Positions 22,430 to 34,040 of a stretch of 64,000 nucleotides of DNA are shown in pieces. The translations under genes and the position numbers were made by a program. Source of the DNA: Clytia hemisphaerica (Eukaryota; Cnidaria; Hydrozoa; Leptothecata; Clytiidae); NCBI GenBank assembly GCA_902728285.1, contig CACVBU010001188.1, positions 264,969 through 328,968 of the forward strand. Reading direction: 5' to 3'. The stretch's first letter is position 1, and each line of letters starts with the position of its first letter. The notes beneath the pieces are model-generated. The model was not told the origin of the DNA, ran no database searches, and saw nothing but the letters and a program-made list of their open reading frames with translations.

Positions 22430-22960
22430 ACGAGGACCTTTTTTTAAATATCTGTTTCCCAGACATAGCCTTCCTGGAAAATTTGATCTGTTGGCCGAAT
22501 ATTTCACTTATTCCTAGAAATGAAGATCTGTTTCTCCGCAAAACCTAAATTTTTAATCTCAAAGTATCTTTCCTAGAAAATTTGATCTGTTTCCACAATT
22601 TTCGGAATTAAAATTTTGATCTGTTTTCCCAAAAAATATATCTGTTCCCCTCTCCTGGAAATTTTCATCTGTTTCCCTTTCTTTTTGTTATTGATATCTG
22701 TTTCCCCCATAAAGTTCAATCTGTTTCCAATGCAATATCATCTTTTTTGGAAACAGATATCTGTTTCCCAATTTATTATGTCATCTCCTAGAAATATTGA
22801 TCTGTTTCTCTCTGATGACGTCATCAGCTGGAGCGGGGAAACAGATAGTTTTAAGGAAAAGGTCTCTCCTAGAAAATCGGATCTGTTTCCCCATTTTTCA
22901 AAAAAAGCTCTCTCCTGGAAAAGGGAAACAGATATTTCGGGGAAATGGGCTCGTTGGCTG
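22430..22960. repeat. Degenerate reiteration of ATCTGTTTCC
   Basis: The word ATCTGTTTCC (or complement GGAAACAGAT) recurs at irregular 20-60 bp spacing together with TCCTRGAAA. At 22808 there is a TGATGACGTCATCA palindrome. No reading frame here has coding character. Confidence 0.5.
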
Positions 22961-23357
22961 CTTCTGTCTTATAACCCACAAACGATTTGGAAGCGCTCTA
23001 AATTAGGTTGGGAGGGTAGAGTTTCAACGCTAGACTTAGCTTAGGATCTGGAGGATCTGGAGATGATCCAATCCAAAAGTTCAAAAATGGAAAAATAGTC
23101 CAACAGGGCTCAGAATATAGCCTGGAAGTCTATAAGCCCCAATTAGCCCAAAAGTAACTTTCTCGCCCGAACTCCAAATTTCGAAAAACGAGGAAATAAG
23201 CTAAATTCTCAATATATTTTCACCAAGATTGCGGCCTCTGGTACCCAGGGTATTAATCATCCTTTTTTTATCACCCACTTTTTGATATGTCTCTTACTCA
23301 ATTTTGAGGGGTGCGAATTCCGAATTTGAATGTTACCAAGCTTGAAAACTCGCAGTT

Positions 23358-23490
23358 TTTGCGTAATTTGCGATTTTTTGCGTTTTAAGTCAAAATTGTA
23401 AGCCCTGAAAATTCATGATTTTTGGGGGCTCTTCAAAATCAAAAAAGACTTATACTACGTGATGGAGCTCTTCAAACTGAGCAAAATAAA
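23358..23490. repeat. Single-arm relative of the 58.2-58.9 kb hairpin
   Basis: GCGATTTTTTGCGTTT, AAAATTCATGATTTTTGGGG and GAGCTCTTCAAACTGAGCAAA occur in the same order and spacing as in the left arm of the hairpin element (about 58325-58440). Only one arm is present. 22961-23357 holds nothing recognised. Confidence 0.6.
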
Positions 23491-25108
23491 ATAAACCACT
23501 TTGTCACCCCCTGAATATTACATTGTGTAAGAAATTTCCCCAAATTTCTTTTCAGAAAAATCAGTCAATCTACTTTACATTTTGTTGAATATTGCAAATT
23601 TGTAATTATATTTCCTAGTCAAAGTATATATCTTTGAAATCGACAAGCCCTAAGCTTTCCAAATATGTAAAAATAACGTTTATACGACCTATCTATCTAT
23701 CTATAAAAAGTTGAATTTTTTCTTCTTCATTTTTCTTCTTCTTTTTTTTCAAATTTCACGGAAAAAACTAACAGTATATTAATAAGCTCCTTCCTTTATA
23801 AGATTGAAGCATTGATTGAGAAGGAGCAATGCAAAATTTAGTGCACACTATCGTAAAAAGACTTTACTTTAACGACGTTTGAACGTCGTATTTATGCAGT
23901 TTTGACATTAGAAGAAATATCTTAAAATTACAAAAACGTTGTCTCTGATGAACCGTTATTTATTAATAAATATTGTAAACTTGATATATAATACAAGGAA
24001 ATACTTTTCAAAAAAATATTTTCAAATCAGATAATTCTCAAAAGCTGGCGTGAATAAGGTCTATTTCACTAATCAATCAACAATCAGTGAACATCATTTC
24101 CTCTTCCCTCCTTTACACTGGAAAAAATAATTGATTCCCTAGCCTAGGAATTGTTGATTTTCAGATTGTGGATTTTTATTTGATCACATTAGTTTGGAAA
24201 TTGGAACATCCCTAAGTAGTCACAAGCTCGAAAAATTTTATTTCAATAACTAGGGAGCTTTGCACCTTCCCTAGCTAGGGATTGGTTAGGGAAAAATCCA
24301 GATTTCCAGATCTGGAAATATTCATTTCCATAGGGAATCAGAAATTTTTCCTGTGTTACTCGTTCTGACGTCCTGTTAATTCAATTTTTGGGCATGAAAG
24401 ATAAATCATAAAAGTACGAAGCGTTGTTTTTCATAGTACTTTATTGCAAACTCGGCAATACACGCAAAATTCCTTAAAACCTATGAAACTCATTTCATTG
24501 TGATACTAGGAAGAATGGGAATGGTTCGAAAAATTTCTGCGTTCATACAAACAAAAACTTTGCACTGCGTGTTTTTTTTTGTTTTTTTTTATAAGGAAAT
24601 ATTTGTTAAAACGTTAATTTTTCTCCTCCTTCTCCTTCTCCAAGTCTTAACGCCGGTTTTGGTTAATTTCGTGAGTTTGTACATGAGTCTCTTTTTAAAT
24701 CAAGCTCCGGCCGTCTCCCCTGTAGATCTTTTTCTTGTGAAGTTGATCTTCAAATTAGTTCTCAAGGTTGGCTTGGCCCAAATTTGTTCATCTATGGCTC
24801 AAATTTTAGGCAATTTTTCATAGTTTTTGAGAATGTTAATTTCATTAAAAAGCGCCGGGTTATTTTTCATGAATCCCTTTAGAAGTTTTGCGGTGCATTT
24901 TTTTGCTTGAAAGTCAGGTAAACGATATAGCGCTTGCGCCTCATTAATCTTTGATACGCGCATTTCGGCGGGACGCTAGTGTGACTAACTGAATGAGAGA
25001 TACAATCTCTTGGTCTTGGAAAAACAGGACATTTTATCAACTTTCACAACAAACTAACTTCAATTTTGCTTGTATATTTACATAAATGGTACGAAGACAA
25101 GTGACTGT
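23491..25108. other. Intergenic stretch without a supported gene
   Basis: AT-rich; a short CTAT microsatellite lies at 23688-23705. At 24115-24360 CCCTAGCCTAGGAAT, CCCTAGCTAGGGATTGG and TCCATAGGGAATCAG suggest a foldback element. 25003-25047 matches the reverse complement of 55168-55225 (AAAATGTCCTGTTTTTC). A weak minus-strand exon-like frame near 24770-24900 was not convincing. Confidence 0.35.
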
Positions 25109-25130
25109 GGCAATTCGATCTGCCTAGCCA

Positions 25131-25194
25131 GGGTGCAGTATGCAGTGCTGACGAGTCCTAATAAGGACGAAATGCATATGCTGCTCTGCCACCC
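25131..25194 (+). ncRNA. Type I hammerhead ribozyme, copy 1
   Basis: Core CTGACGA (25148-25154) is followed by helix II GTCC-TAATAA-GGAC (25155-25168), then GAAA (25169-25172). Helix III is minimal, A-T/T-A around GC (AUGCAU, 25172-25177), with H17 = A at 25178; cleavage is predicted between 25178 and 25179. Helix I is open: GCAG/CTGC next to the core, an internal loop, then GGGTG (25131-25135) with CACCC (25190-25194). All invariant core bases fit. The palindromic AUGCAU lets two ribozymes share a 6-bp helix III, as in known dimeric hammerheads. Confidence 0.85.
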
Positions 25195-25397
25195 AAATCT
25201 CCTGAAAGAAGATAGTTGGACAGAAATTCTTTGAATTTCTTCACATATATATTCTTTTTTGAGACCATGCAGTGTTGAGGCTTTCCTCCCTCTTGGTTCT
25301 CTTCAAAGCTTGACTCCCTTTGTCCACTTCTTCTTTCAGTCTGCGCCACAATTAGTTTTATGGCGTGAGATGCTAGGCAATTCGATCTGCCTAGCCA

Positions 25398-25461
25398 GGG
25401 TGCAGTATGCAGTGCTGACGAGTCCTAATAAGGACGAAATGCATATGCTGCTCTGCCACCC
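25398..25461 (+). ncRNA. Type I hammerhead ribozyme, copy 2
   Basis: Same sequence and structure as the copy at 25131-25194, displaced by 267 bp; predicted cleavage between 25445 and 25446. The two cleavage sites delimit one monomer. Confidence 0.85.
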
Positions 25462-25856
25462 AAATCTCCTGAAAGAAGATAGTTGGACAGAAATTCTTTG
25501 AATTTCTTCACATATATATAAAAATGAGATTTTTTTCTTTTTTTTTTGCATTCTGTCGGAAATTATGAAATAGTTTCCCTGTTTTGAAGGATTTTTACTT
25601 TTTGGCACGTACAGTGTTTCAAAAAACTCCAAAAGTTACTTTAGATTTTTACATTTTTTACAATATTTTATATATGAAAGTATTATGCAAAATATTTCAT
25701 CTCATTTTGAAAATATATAAAATTTCCTTTGGTTTTCTTACTGTGAAATATTCTCCTTTTTGTCATTCTTTCATTTTAGATATTTAACCTTTTAAGCTAT
25801 ATAATATTTCTGGAAATCAGGGCTTAAAATAATAATTATATAATTATTAAATTATG

Positions 25857-25930
25857 CACTATCAGGTCTTTTGATGTGTTCAACAACACTCTACTTGGCG
25901 GTGCGACGTCGGGTGACCGCTAGTATAATA
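25857..25930. repeat. Dispersed repeat with GTGCGACGTCGGGTGACCGCTAG
   Basis: The block AACAACACTCTACTTGGCGG followed by a GC-rich GTCGGGTGAC word recurs, diverged, at 49148-49195 (same strand) and 54278-54340 (opposite strand). Probably the terminus of a repeat family not otherwise recognised. The intervening 25520-25856 is AT-rich with no gene. Confidence 0.5.
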
Positions 25931-27269
25931 CTAAAATCCATTTAAAGTCGACCTAACGAAAATTAAAGTTCCAGCCAATTTGGTTACTGCATTGTTGTTC
26001 TCAGTCGGGTTCAGCTTGGATATATTCCGGGATCCGTAGCTTTGAACCTACAGTCATCTTATGAATAATCCTGTAAATACTGGCAATTACATAAATGGAA
26101 TTTTGAAGTTCTTAGGGACTTGTGTTGCCTGATGTTATCTGAGATTTAAAGCACTTTGAAATCTTTTGAGGACATCAATTATTATTTTAACATTTGTAAA
26201 GGAAATATTTATCCGCATTTTTGTGGCTCTTGTTTGTTTTTTGTTTTTGCTGATAAAACAAAATGGGGTCAATATCACTTCAAATCGTTCCCTAATCTTT
26301 TACGTCTGAATGCCTGATTATCTTTTGAATCAATCCGTTAATTTGGAATGCCGAACTGTAATTTTTTTCAACTTTAATTAAACGAAACAATGAGAAAAAT
26401 CATTTGCTGATAACATTTCTGTCTTCGAAAGTTGTGTTTTTAAATCAGATTTGGCACAAAAACGACCTTAACTCTATAAGAAAGAAAAGTACGTAATTTT
26501 CATACGAATTGATTAAAATTTGCATACCTTCTCTTTCTCCGTCCTAGACTCAAACCATTCACACTGAGTTCCTCAAATCGTTAACAATTTCGAACATACA
26601 TATTCAAAGTTTTAAATATAAAGCCTTTTTCTTTAAATCTGACAAGAACCTCAACTTTGATCTTTCTTTTCCATTTGCTTTTGCAAATACATCTTTGAAG
26701 TAAAAGCAAGAAAGGGATTTTTTCGAGATTTCCTGGCTAGCATAGCAGGGACCATTGATTTTAAAGCCAGAATGGCTAGAAAGGAATCTTGGACCTTTCT
26801 CAAGCAAGAAAATGTTAAACTTTTAAAATTTTGGCCGCTTTTAGAATTAATTGAATCTAACGCTTTCTTTGTTTTCGCACAGTATATTTTTTGAAATCTG
26901 GAGATTTTATATTTAATCCGTCTTAATTGTGAAAACCACGCGGTTACGCATTTCAGAATGAAAATGAATGGCTCCGTTTCCCATCAAAAATTATTTCTCT
27001 AGCTTAACATCAATTGCAGACGTAAAACTCCATGGTTAAAGCACTCCCTCTTCAGCATAGTACAAAGAATTTCCCCTCTTCCTTATTTTTTGATTTTCTA
27101 CAATCATTGACCTTTGTTTTTTTTGCATTTTCCTGTCTACCTTATCTGTTGATCTATTTTATCTCTTTTTATTTTTGTCATTGAATATTTTGACTTTGAA
27201 TTTCTTTATCATTGAAGTGTCAATCATTTCATTGCATTGCTTGAAACCATATGTATGAGCGTAGAACAT
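25931..27269. other. Intergenic stretch, nothing recognised
   Basis: AT-rich, with short unconnected reading frames on both strands, none with codon character or a known motif. No tRNA-like box pairs or long inverted repeats were noticed. Confidence 0.4.
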
Positions 27270-27772
27270 AGGTACTCTTAGGTGCCAAATAAACGGGGGG
27301 GGGGATTCGAATAAACGGGGGGCTGGAAATTTTTTTCAAATTAAATAAACGGGGGGCCTAATTACCGGGGGGTTGGAAAATTGACCTTAAAAAACCCTAA
27401 AAAGGGACAAAATAGACTAAATTTAGGCTTTTTAGAGTAAAACAAGGAACTTTCCTTTTGGTAGCTGGGAATTTTTTCAAAAATTAATAAATGGGGGGGG
27501 TCCTAATAAGGTCCGGGGGGTTTGGAAAAAAATCGAAAAATTAATTTGATTTTATTCCAAACACGACGACAAAATAGCAATCGATGCCACGTTGCTTGAT
27601 GCTCAGCAACTAAAAAGACGGTTCCAGTGTAAATGGAGAAATCCAGGGTGATGAGTGGCAACCTGTTTTTCCTTTGGGTACTCTAAGTTCCCGAATAAAC
27701 GTCTTCTCTCGCTTATTAAATTTCCAAGTTTTTACCTTTCTTATTAGGACCCACCGTTTATTTATTTATGAT
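27270..27772. mobile_element. G-rich foldback-type element
   Basis: AAATAAACGGGGGG words repeat near the left side (27290-27370, 27485) and CCCACCGTTTATTT closes the right side (27749-27763). At 27553-27650 lies a fragment (TTGCTTGATGCTCAGCAAC, GTAAATGGAG-AATCCAGGG) homologous to the body of the SINE at 53521-53805. Confidence 0.45.
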
Positions 27773-27773
27773 A

Positions 27774-28065
27774 CCCCCTTCTCACAGACCTGGTGAGATA
27801 TTTTCAGCCAGTGGGGGTAAAAATAACGAACCATACTCGATAGGGATTGATATTCCCATGAAGGTATAACGTTTTTAATGTTTTTTACGGGCTGGGGATT
27901 TGAATTCCATTGTTTTAGAGCCAGAAAATTCAGTGGGGATGGAAAAAAAGCACACCATTTTGCATTGTGAGGATAAAAAGTAGAGTATAATTTTTCCACT
28001 GGGGACGATATCTGGCCAGTTTTTCCTTTGGGAAGAGGTCCCAGTGGGTCTGTGAGAAGTGGGTG
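27774..28065. mobile_element. TIR element, 292 bp
   Basis: The left end CCCCCTTCTCACAGACC is mirrored by GGTCTGTGAGAAGTGGGTG at the right. The interior arms carry CAGTGGGG and complement words. TA precedes the left end. No coding sequence. Confidence 0.6.
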
Positions 28066-28614
28066 TTTTTTGAAAATATTTTCAGCTATCACAAGCTGAA
28101 TTGCTCTAAATAGCCTGGTTTTATATGTCTAGCAAGCTAGACGACTAATTCAGACATATTAGAAATAAAGCAAAAAAGTAAATTTTAGTCGTCTAGAAAC
28201 CTTTGTGCACTAACTCCAAACAAAAAGAAAGTGTCAATATCGCAATTAAAATTTTTTCCCGCTCAAAAAAAACTCTTGAAAATAAAATGTGTGTGGATTT
28301 GTGTGTTAGAAGTTTTTCATTTGGGTTGATTTTATTTTGAGAGTTTGTTGTTGCTTGATAAATTGTTTTCTCGCTACGCAAGTTTCTGCGTAGCTAGGCC
28401 CGGTATCTATAAGGCTGAAACACCGGATTCTTCCAGTTGTTTGTACAAACTAAATCCCGTATCATTATTTGTGTTTATTATTAGTATTACATGCATTATA
28501 AACGACTCCAGTCTAGGTTTTAGTTTATAATTACCTTATTTTAGGTTTTCGGAGGTAAAATTTCGGACCGCCTTTTATATTGAACTAGAGAACCGTACCT
28601 TGAGTATCAGAGGT

Positions 28615-29269
28615 CAGTGCCGTAGCAACTGGGGGGGGGGGCAAGGGGGGGGCTATGCCCCCCCCAATAATTTTTTCAAAAATGGTTATTTTGCAAAATG
28701 CAAAGTTTTTCTTTTTAATTTGTCATAATTGTCACAATACACCGTTTAGGAGTCTCGCCATTTCACGGTACTCCATTGCAGAGGCCCGGTAAAAATGGTA
28801 GGTAAAAATGCGCACTTTAGTACTGTGAAAGGTTAGAGGAATGTAAACATTGTGAATTTTTGTCTCTCCTTTAAAGAGAATGATTTAGATATTTGAACAT
28901 GATATCAATGATAATTTTATAAGTCTCTCCTGAAAATTTCACAAAAATTCATCAAGAGGAAAAGAAGTTATGATTAAAAGGAGTTCTTTACCAACCGTTT
29001 TTCTGCTATGTTTCCTTATGAGAACCAGATGTTTACCTACCGTTTTTTTACGGAGGAGAGTGAATTTTCCGTGATCGCTAAAATCAAAACAATGGAAAAT
29101 TGGATTGACGCGTGCGCAGTCGACACTCCTAAACGGTGTATTGAGTGCATTTTCAAGCAATCTAGAGCTCAAATTTTCAAAATTCCCCCCTCGGGCCAAA
29201 CCATGGTTGGCCCTCGCGGTGTCACTAAACTTCAGCCCCCCCAATATGAAAATGCTTCCTACGGCACTG
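28615..29269. mobile_element. CAGTGCCGTAG-ended TIR element, possible hAT relative
   Basis: It opens CAGTGCCGTAGCAACTGGGG and closes CTTCCTACGGCACTG. GAGGT stands immediately outside both ends (28610-28614 and 29270-29274), a 5-bp candidate duplication. Such CAGTGSCGTAG ends followed by G-runs are common in hAT-type elements; the 5-bp duplication is unusual for them. No transposase. Confidence 0.55.
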
Positions 29270-29787
29270 GAGGTTGAGCTTTCAAAGAATATATCAACCT
29301 CTGAAGATCAGCAATATAAATTTTATTTTATTTAAATTGTGTCAATCTAATCCCCGATCTAATCACTGAAGAAAGAATCAAGGATAAAGAACAAATATTA
29401 CCATATTAATGTCTAGTAGACTGTTTCAATATACAAGTGTAATTGAAATGAGTTTCTTTCAAAATAAATCTTCTATATGTTACCCAAATGTATAACTGTA
29501 ATTACTAAACTATTAATTATGGTAATGTTGCTTCAATGTAATGAAAATAATAGACAAATCTTTATTTTATGATTCTCTATCACTGACTTTTTTTAAAAAA
29601 CATTGATGACATTTTTTAGTTGTGTTTTCAACGACGGGAAAAAAATATCAACTTTGAACTTAATCCAAGAGCTTGGATTGTCGTCATGGTTACTTTTCTC
29701 TGCGTCAATTGCGCGCTGAATAGAATCTGGATCGATCGACACAGGTCGATGTATGATTTCGGCCTGGGTATTTTCCTGTTTTCTTTA
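29270..29787. other. Intergenic stretch, nothing recognised
   Basis: AT-rich sequence between two DNA elements; no motif, tRNA box or repeat was identified. Confidence 0.35.
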
Positions 29788-29943
29788 AGGCCCTCTTACA
29801 CGGAGCAATAATGAATTAAGATAAGATTTAAAATAATCACGAAACGATAATCTTATCTTATTGTGTCGTGTATCAAAGTTTAAAATAGTAAAATCATTAT
29901 CTTGATGACGTCGAACTCCCATTGTTCCGATTATTGTAGAGAA

Positions 29944-29979
29944 GTCGATTATAATCAAACTAGTTTGATTATAATCGAC
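29944..29979. repeat. Perfect 36-bp palindrome inside the Harbinger element
   Basis: GTCGATTATAATCAAACT is followed directly by its exact reverse complement with no loop. It sits about 115 bp inside the left end. Confidence 0.85.
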
Positions 29980-30247
29980 GAGCTTACGTTATTCAAAACA
30001 AAAGAAAGGAAGAAAAATCTATTGATTTGGCTTTGTAAACAAAAATATTCCATTCATCTGATGATCATTCAGCTAGTGTGTTTTGTGTTGTATTTTTTTT
30101 GTGAAATTATTAAAAAGTGATAGAAGACATAAGTTCATTTCTCGAACTTGGCTAGCTACGGTTATACGCGTTGTTTCCTCTATTTTGTTGCAATTCGAGG
30201 AAAGCCAAGTCAGCTAAATTTTGCTCACGCCATGCTCCTTCAGTTAC

Positions 30248-30766
30248 TTAACCGGTTTCTTCGTTGACTTCGTCGATAAAGTCCTCTGGTGTATAAGAGC
30301 CGGTTGAGAGTTCCATAAGCATATTATGAATAAGAAGTGAAGCTAGTGTGATCGTTACAGCCTTGTCAGGATCAAGTGGGATTTTGTTCAAAAGGATTCG
30401 AAATCTACTTGCCAAAATGGCCCAAAATGCCAAGTGCATTTTCAGTAACTCTCCTGAAACGATGGAAACGATAGTTGAACGGGAGTTGAACACACGACTT
30501 CTAAGTGTAAGGCCTTGTTGACTGTAAGGTTTGAGACAGTGAATACCCAAAGGAAAAGCTTCATCTCCAACAAATACATAGGGAACAGGTACTGATTTAT
30601 GATTGATGTAATTGGGATCGTTAGAACTTGGCAGTAATCTTGGCTCGGGAATACCTAGATTACCGCTTTCTAATGCCTTGTAGAAGGAACAATTTCGATA
30701 AAAGCCCCCGTCACTAATACGCCCTTGACAGCCAACTTTTTCTCTTTTCTTCACTTTTCTTTTCAA
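30248..30766 (-). pseudogene. Harbinger-type (DDE_Tnp_4) transposase, C-terminal part
   Basis: 172 codons: GCQGRISDGGFYRN, then PYVFVGDEAFPLG (containing the second catalytic aspartate), LKPYSQQG, FNSRSTIVS, and LLIHNML near the end, all in the order seen in HARBI1-like transposases. The helix-turn-helix and the first catalytic aspartate are missing; the frame instead opens with a basic stretch (MKRKVKKREK) unlike the family. It lies wholly inside the element with TTA-flanked TIRs. Not expected to be active. Confidence 0.85.
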
Positions 30767-30999
30767 AAGTTCAGCACTACAAACGATCGCAAGAGCTGCA
30801 CAAGTAGCAGCACAAACCTTCTCCTGCTCATCTATTATTGTAAAGCAGGACTATTGCTCTGTGTATCAAATCAAAAATATTTAGAAAATATAATACAGAA
30901 AGATATTGATTATTGTTATCTTTACGTGTATGAAAATGTAAAAATAATAAATTCTTATCTTATCTTAATTCATTATTGCTCCGTGTAAGAGGGCCTTTA

Positions 31000-31829
31000 T
31001 CTGCTATCTGTTTTTATCCCTATCTCTAACTTTCAAGGCGACATTAAATCTAATCTTTGAATATCACCAGACCTCTTTGCTCAATATAGGAAGATTATAT
31101 CGTACAAGTTTGGAGCATCACTGTTTTTTCTCTGAACTCAACATTGAACTCTGAGGGCCGGACGGACTAATTCTTATGAAATTTTCACTTCAAAATAGTG
31201 CCACTTTGAAATTAAAAAAAAAATCAAATACCACAGTTATAGCTCTACTTCGATCTTGTTTTGACCTCTATTATTGACTTTGCCTATTTTCCTGTTTTCT
31301 TTTATGCTATCTGTTTTAATATATTACTCTAACTTGCCAATCAAGGAAGATGGATACTAAAAAAAGAATGTTATCTTGGATCGACATTTCGACAGTTCAG
31401 ATGATTTGATCTTCGTAAAATACTAATGATCACTTAATATTTTGCAATGATTTTCCTTAATTGAGAAATGTTTCGACCTTGTGCCAAATCCTCTGATCTT
31501 CTAGACGTATGTTTTGTGTATTTTCTTGAGCCAAGTATTTTGCTGATTCCAGTACATGTTTTTTATAAGAAAGTGTCTGCCCCTTCCCCGAGCCAATTTT
31601 TTTGGAAAAACTCAGAAATTTTGTAAAAATGCGATTAAAAAGCTTCAAATATTGGAAGCTTTGGAATGAGGCTAGCCAGGAAAAGCCTTTTTTACTTTAC
31701 CACTTTCAAACTTAATTGACGACTTGAAAAATATTTTAGACTGGCGTATATGCTTTATGTTATACTTAAAAAAATCTGCAAATCAGAGCCTTCATATACT
31801 TATACAAGTTTTTCTTTATAAAAACAAAC
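31000..31829. other. Intergenic stretch, nothing recognised
   Basis: AT-rich, short unsupported frames only. Confidence 0.35.
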
Positions 31830-31831
31830 TA

Positions 31832-31999
31832 CCTTATCGGGGAAAACTTCGTCGGGGAAAAGTGACGAAATTTTGGACAAGTGATGAATATTTTCCCCGA
31901 CGAAAATTTTCCCCGGCCTTAATGCGTTTACCAACTACCAGCAAGTGACGAATTTTTCCCCGACGAAAATTTTCCCCGACGAAGTTTTCCCCAATAAGG
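31832..31999. mobile_element. TA-flanked foldback element, family T copy 2
   Basis: CCTTATCGGGGAAAACTTCG at the left, complement at the right ending CCAATAAGG, TA at both borders. The interior is four reiterations of TTTTCCCCGACGAAAA-like words. Confidence 0.65.
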
Positions 32000-32001
32000 T
32001 A

Positions 32002-33900
32002 TACAAGAACAAGCTTTGATGATCAAAATGTCGAGAGCAAATTAAGAACACTTTAAGGCTTTGCTGCTGACTCTAGAACATCGACTTTCACAGGAAAATA
32101 AGAACATGTTAAGAACATTTTTAGGCTTAAAACATCTTAAAGGCCTTAATCTTTAAAGATCAAAAAGCTAAGAACATCCCCAGGGCCTAAAAAAATTTGG
32201 ATGTTCCTATAAAAAAATAAACATGTAAGCTTTATGCTTATAAAAAATATTTACATCATTTGTTTTCAATGATTGCATATTTATTGACGCCAGTCAATTT
32301 TGAGTTGTGAAAAGGTAACCATTCCCAACCACACATATCAATAAACTAAAAGGCCTTTCCAAATTTTCAATGAAACTTCATTTCGAATGACTTTCAAATC
32401 ATGGACCAATTTTGAATTCAAATATATTAAAAAGATGAACTACTCTTCTTGCCCAAGAGGAACAGCTGGGAAATTGATAACCTGGCGTCCGGATGCCCCA
32501 AGACGTTTTGGTCGCCCTTGTGTTTCTCTCAAGTCGATCATTGATGAGCAAACTGAGCAGCCGCCAGCAGATTTTTTTGAAATATCTGTTCTTTTTTTCC
32601 AGGAGAGTAAATTTCATGGATAAATCTAGGAGAGACTTTCCTCAAAACACCAAGGTAAAATCCAGGTGTCGCCTTTAAAGACATCTGTTCTTAAAATGAA
32701 TCGGATGAATCAAGAAGGAAGCGTGATTTCCGATGTTTGGAAAATAAGCGGAAATCAAGTATCTTACCGATTACGGACGAAAGTTACGGCATGCGAAATA
32801 TTGAGCATGCGCTATAAAAAGGCTAAGGTTAGTCAACGTGTCATCTCGCATCAAACGTAAGGTCGTGTACTCAAACTTATAAGCTATTTTTATTAACGAT
32901 TTTTCTTTATCTTTATTCACGCTAAACTTCGAGTACAAGGAACGATGGCAATTATCAACCAGCCAAAGACAATGGACGTGCAGATTTATTACTTATCATT
33001 AACAACCCATGGTTTTTTGTCCTACCAAAAGATCAGTCAGATTGGCGAACAAGGCTGACCCCTATAGCTCGAGGGAGGTAGGTTTTTAGTCCAGGGGAAG
33101 AGGCTCATTAGTTCAGGGGTCCTCTAAGTTATTTATAATTATTCAGAAGAATCAAAGAACGGATCGACAAACCAATAAAGTTATTAAAGAACCGTCACTC
33201 ATCAAGTCAAAGATACATTGGAGATTATCGTAATTGTACTAAGAGAACTGAACTGAAATACTGAGATGATACAAGATTCGTGAACGAAAATCGAATAATC
33301 TCATGATTGATGTGTGTTGTACAGTACCAAGAGGAATATCAATATGAATATATCTATGTACGACTATTTATTATTGTCAATAACTTATTATATAATTATC
33401 ATTACTTTGTCATTTTATTACTTATACTTGACTTATATTTACCGACCTTGCGTTACGAAGATAGTCCAAATGTCTCCAGAAAATGTGTCAACTATGTATT
33501 GTTTGAATCCTTTTTTTTTGATACTGATAAGGAGTAAAAGTTAAGATGAGACTTGCGAGAGAGTATAATACAATATAATATGTCTTTCGACTGATACAGA
33601 TCTAAGATATTATCTTTCACAAGCTGTCTTAGATTTAATACGAATTTAATGATCGCCTTTTCAAGCAAAAAATCAAGATTAATCAGTTTAATTGGATAAA
33701 ACTTTTTTTATAGGAACACAAAATTTTCACAGCTGTTTTTACGACTGTTCTTATTTTTCGAAATTTTCAAGCTAAAATATTTATAAAATATATTCAACAG
33801 CTTAATTTCTTTACTTAAAGTTTTAAGAATCTTAAATCAATACTTGCGTCTTTAGTAACTTTTTGAGATCTGAGGTCACATAGTCCCCGCATAGTCCTTA
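32002..33900. other. Intergenic stretch with a possible TATA element at 32811
   Basis: No gene supported. GCGCTATAAAAAGGCTAAGG at 32809-32828 is a good TATA-like context followed by a potential donor at about 32858 (CAAAC|GTAAGG), so an unannotated first exon is conceivable. 32002-32230 resembles the AAGAACA repeat family (see 35030). Confidence 0.3.
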
Positions 33901-33922
33901 ATATTTACTGAGTTGCATTCTT

Positions 33923-34040
33923 ATAAAAAACCTGTATATATCTTATATAAGTCGGTGAAAAAATAGCTTAAAGACAGAAAGAAGAAGACTGCTTAAAGAA
34001 CACTTTAAAACTGATTGAATTTCCAGCCTAAAGGTGAGCT
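33923..34040 (+). promoter_or_regulatory. Candidate promoter, 5' UTR exon and splice donor for the cysteine-rich gene
   Basis: TTATAAAAAACC at 33922 and CTTATATAAGTCGG at 33943 are TATA-like. A transcript starting about 25-30 bp later would reach CCTAAAG|GTGAGCTC, with the donor after 34033. A matching acceptor, TTTTTAG|GGTG, lies at 35475, just before the ATG of the cysteine-rich gene. This link is inferred from signals only. Confidence 0.4.

Larger units (their letters stand above)
25109..25519. mobile_element. Retrozyme-like tandem element with two hammerhead ribozymes
   Basis: A 144-bp unit (25109-25252) is repeated essentially unchanged at 25376-25519, separated by 123 bp of unique sequence, so the repeat period is 267 bp (about 1.5 units in all). 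Each repeat carries a complete hammerhead motif. Plant and animal retrozymes are non-autonomous retroelements with just this arrangement; self-cleavage of the transcript would release a 267-nt monomer that can circularise. It has no coding sequence, so it must depend on enzymes in trans. Confidence 0.8.
29788..30996. mobile_element. PIF/Harbinger DNA transposon, internally deleted
   Basis: Inverted ends of about 40 bp start AGGCCCTCTTACACGGAGCA and are almost exact. TTA flanks both sides (29785-29787, 30997-30999), the three-base target typical of PIF/Harbinger. A minus-strand transposase fragment lies inside. At 1.2 kb the copy is far shorter than an autonomous element and has lost the N-terminal half of the transposase and any Myb-like partner gene. 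Confidence 0.88.

Noticed and set aside
22616-23044. 142-codon plus-strand frame
   Set aside because: Composition follows the degenerate CTGTTTCC repeat; no domain or signal.
24770-24900. Minus-strand exon-like frame (KGFMKNNPALFNEI)
   Set aside because: Short, ends in a stop, no recognised family and no convincing partner exon.
32809-32860. TATA box and first exon of a host gene
   Set aside because: Signals are good but no downstream coding exon could be joined to them with confidence; mentioned only as a possibility.
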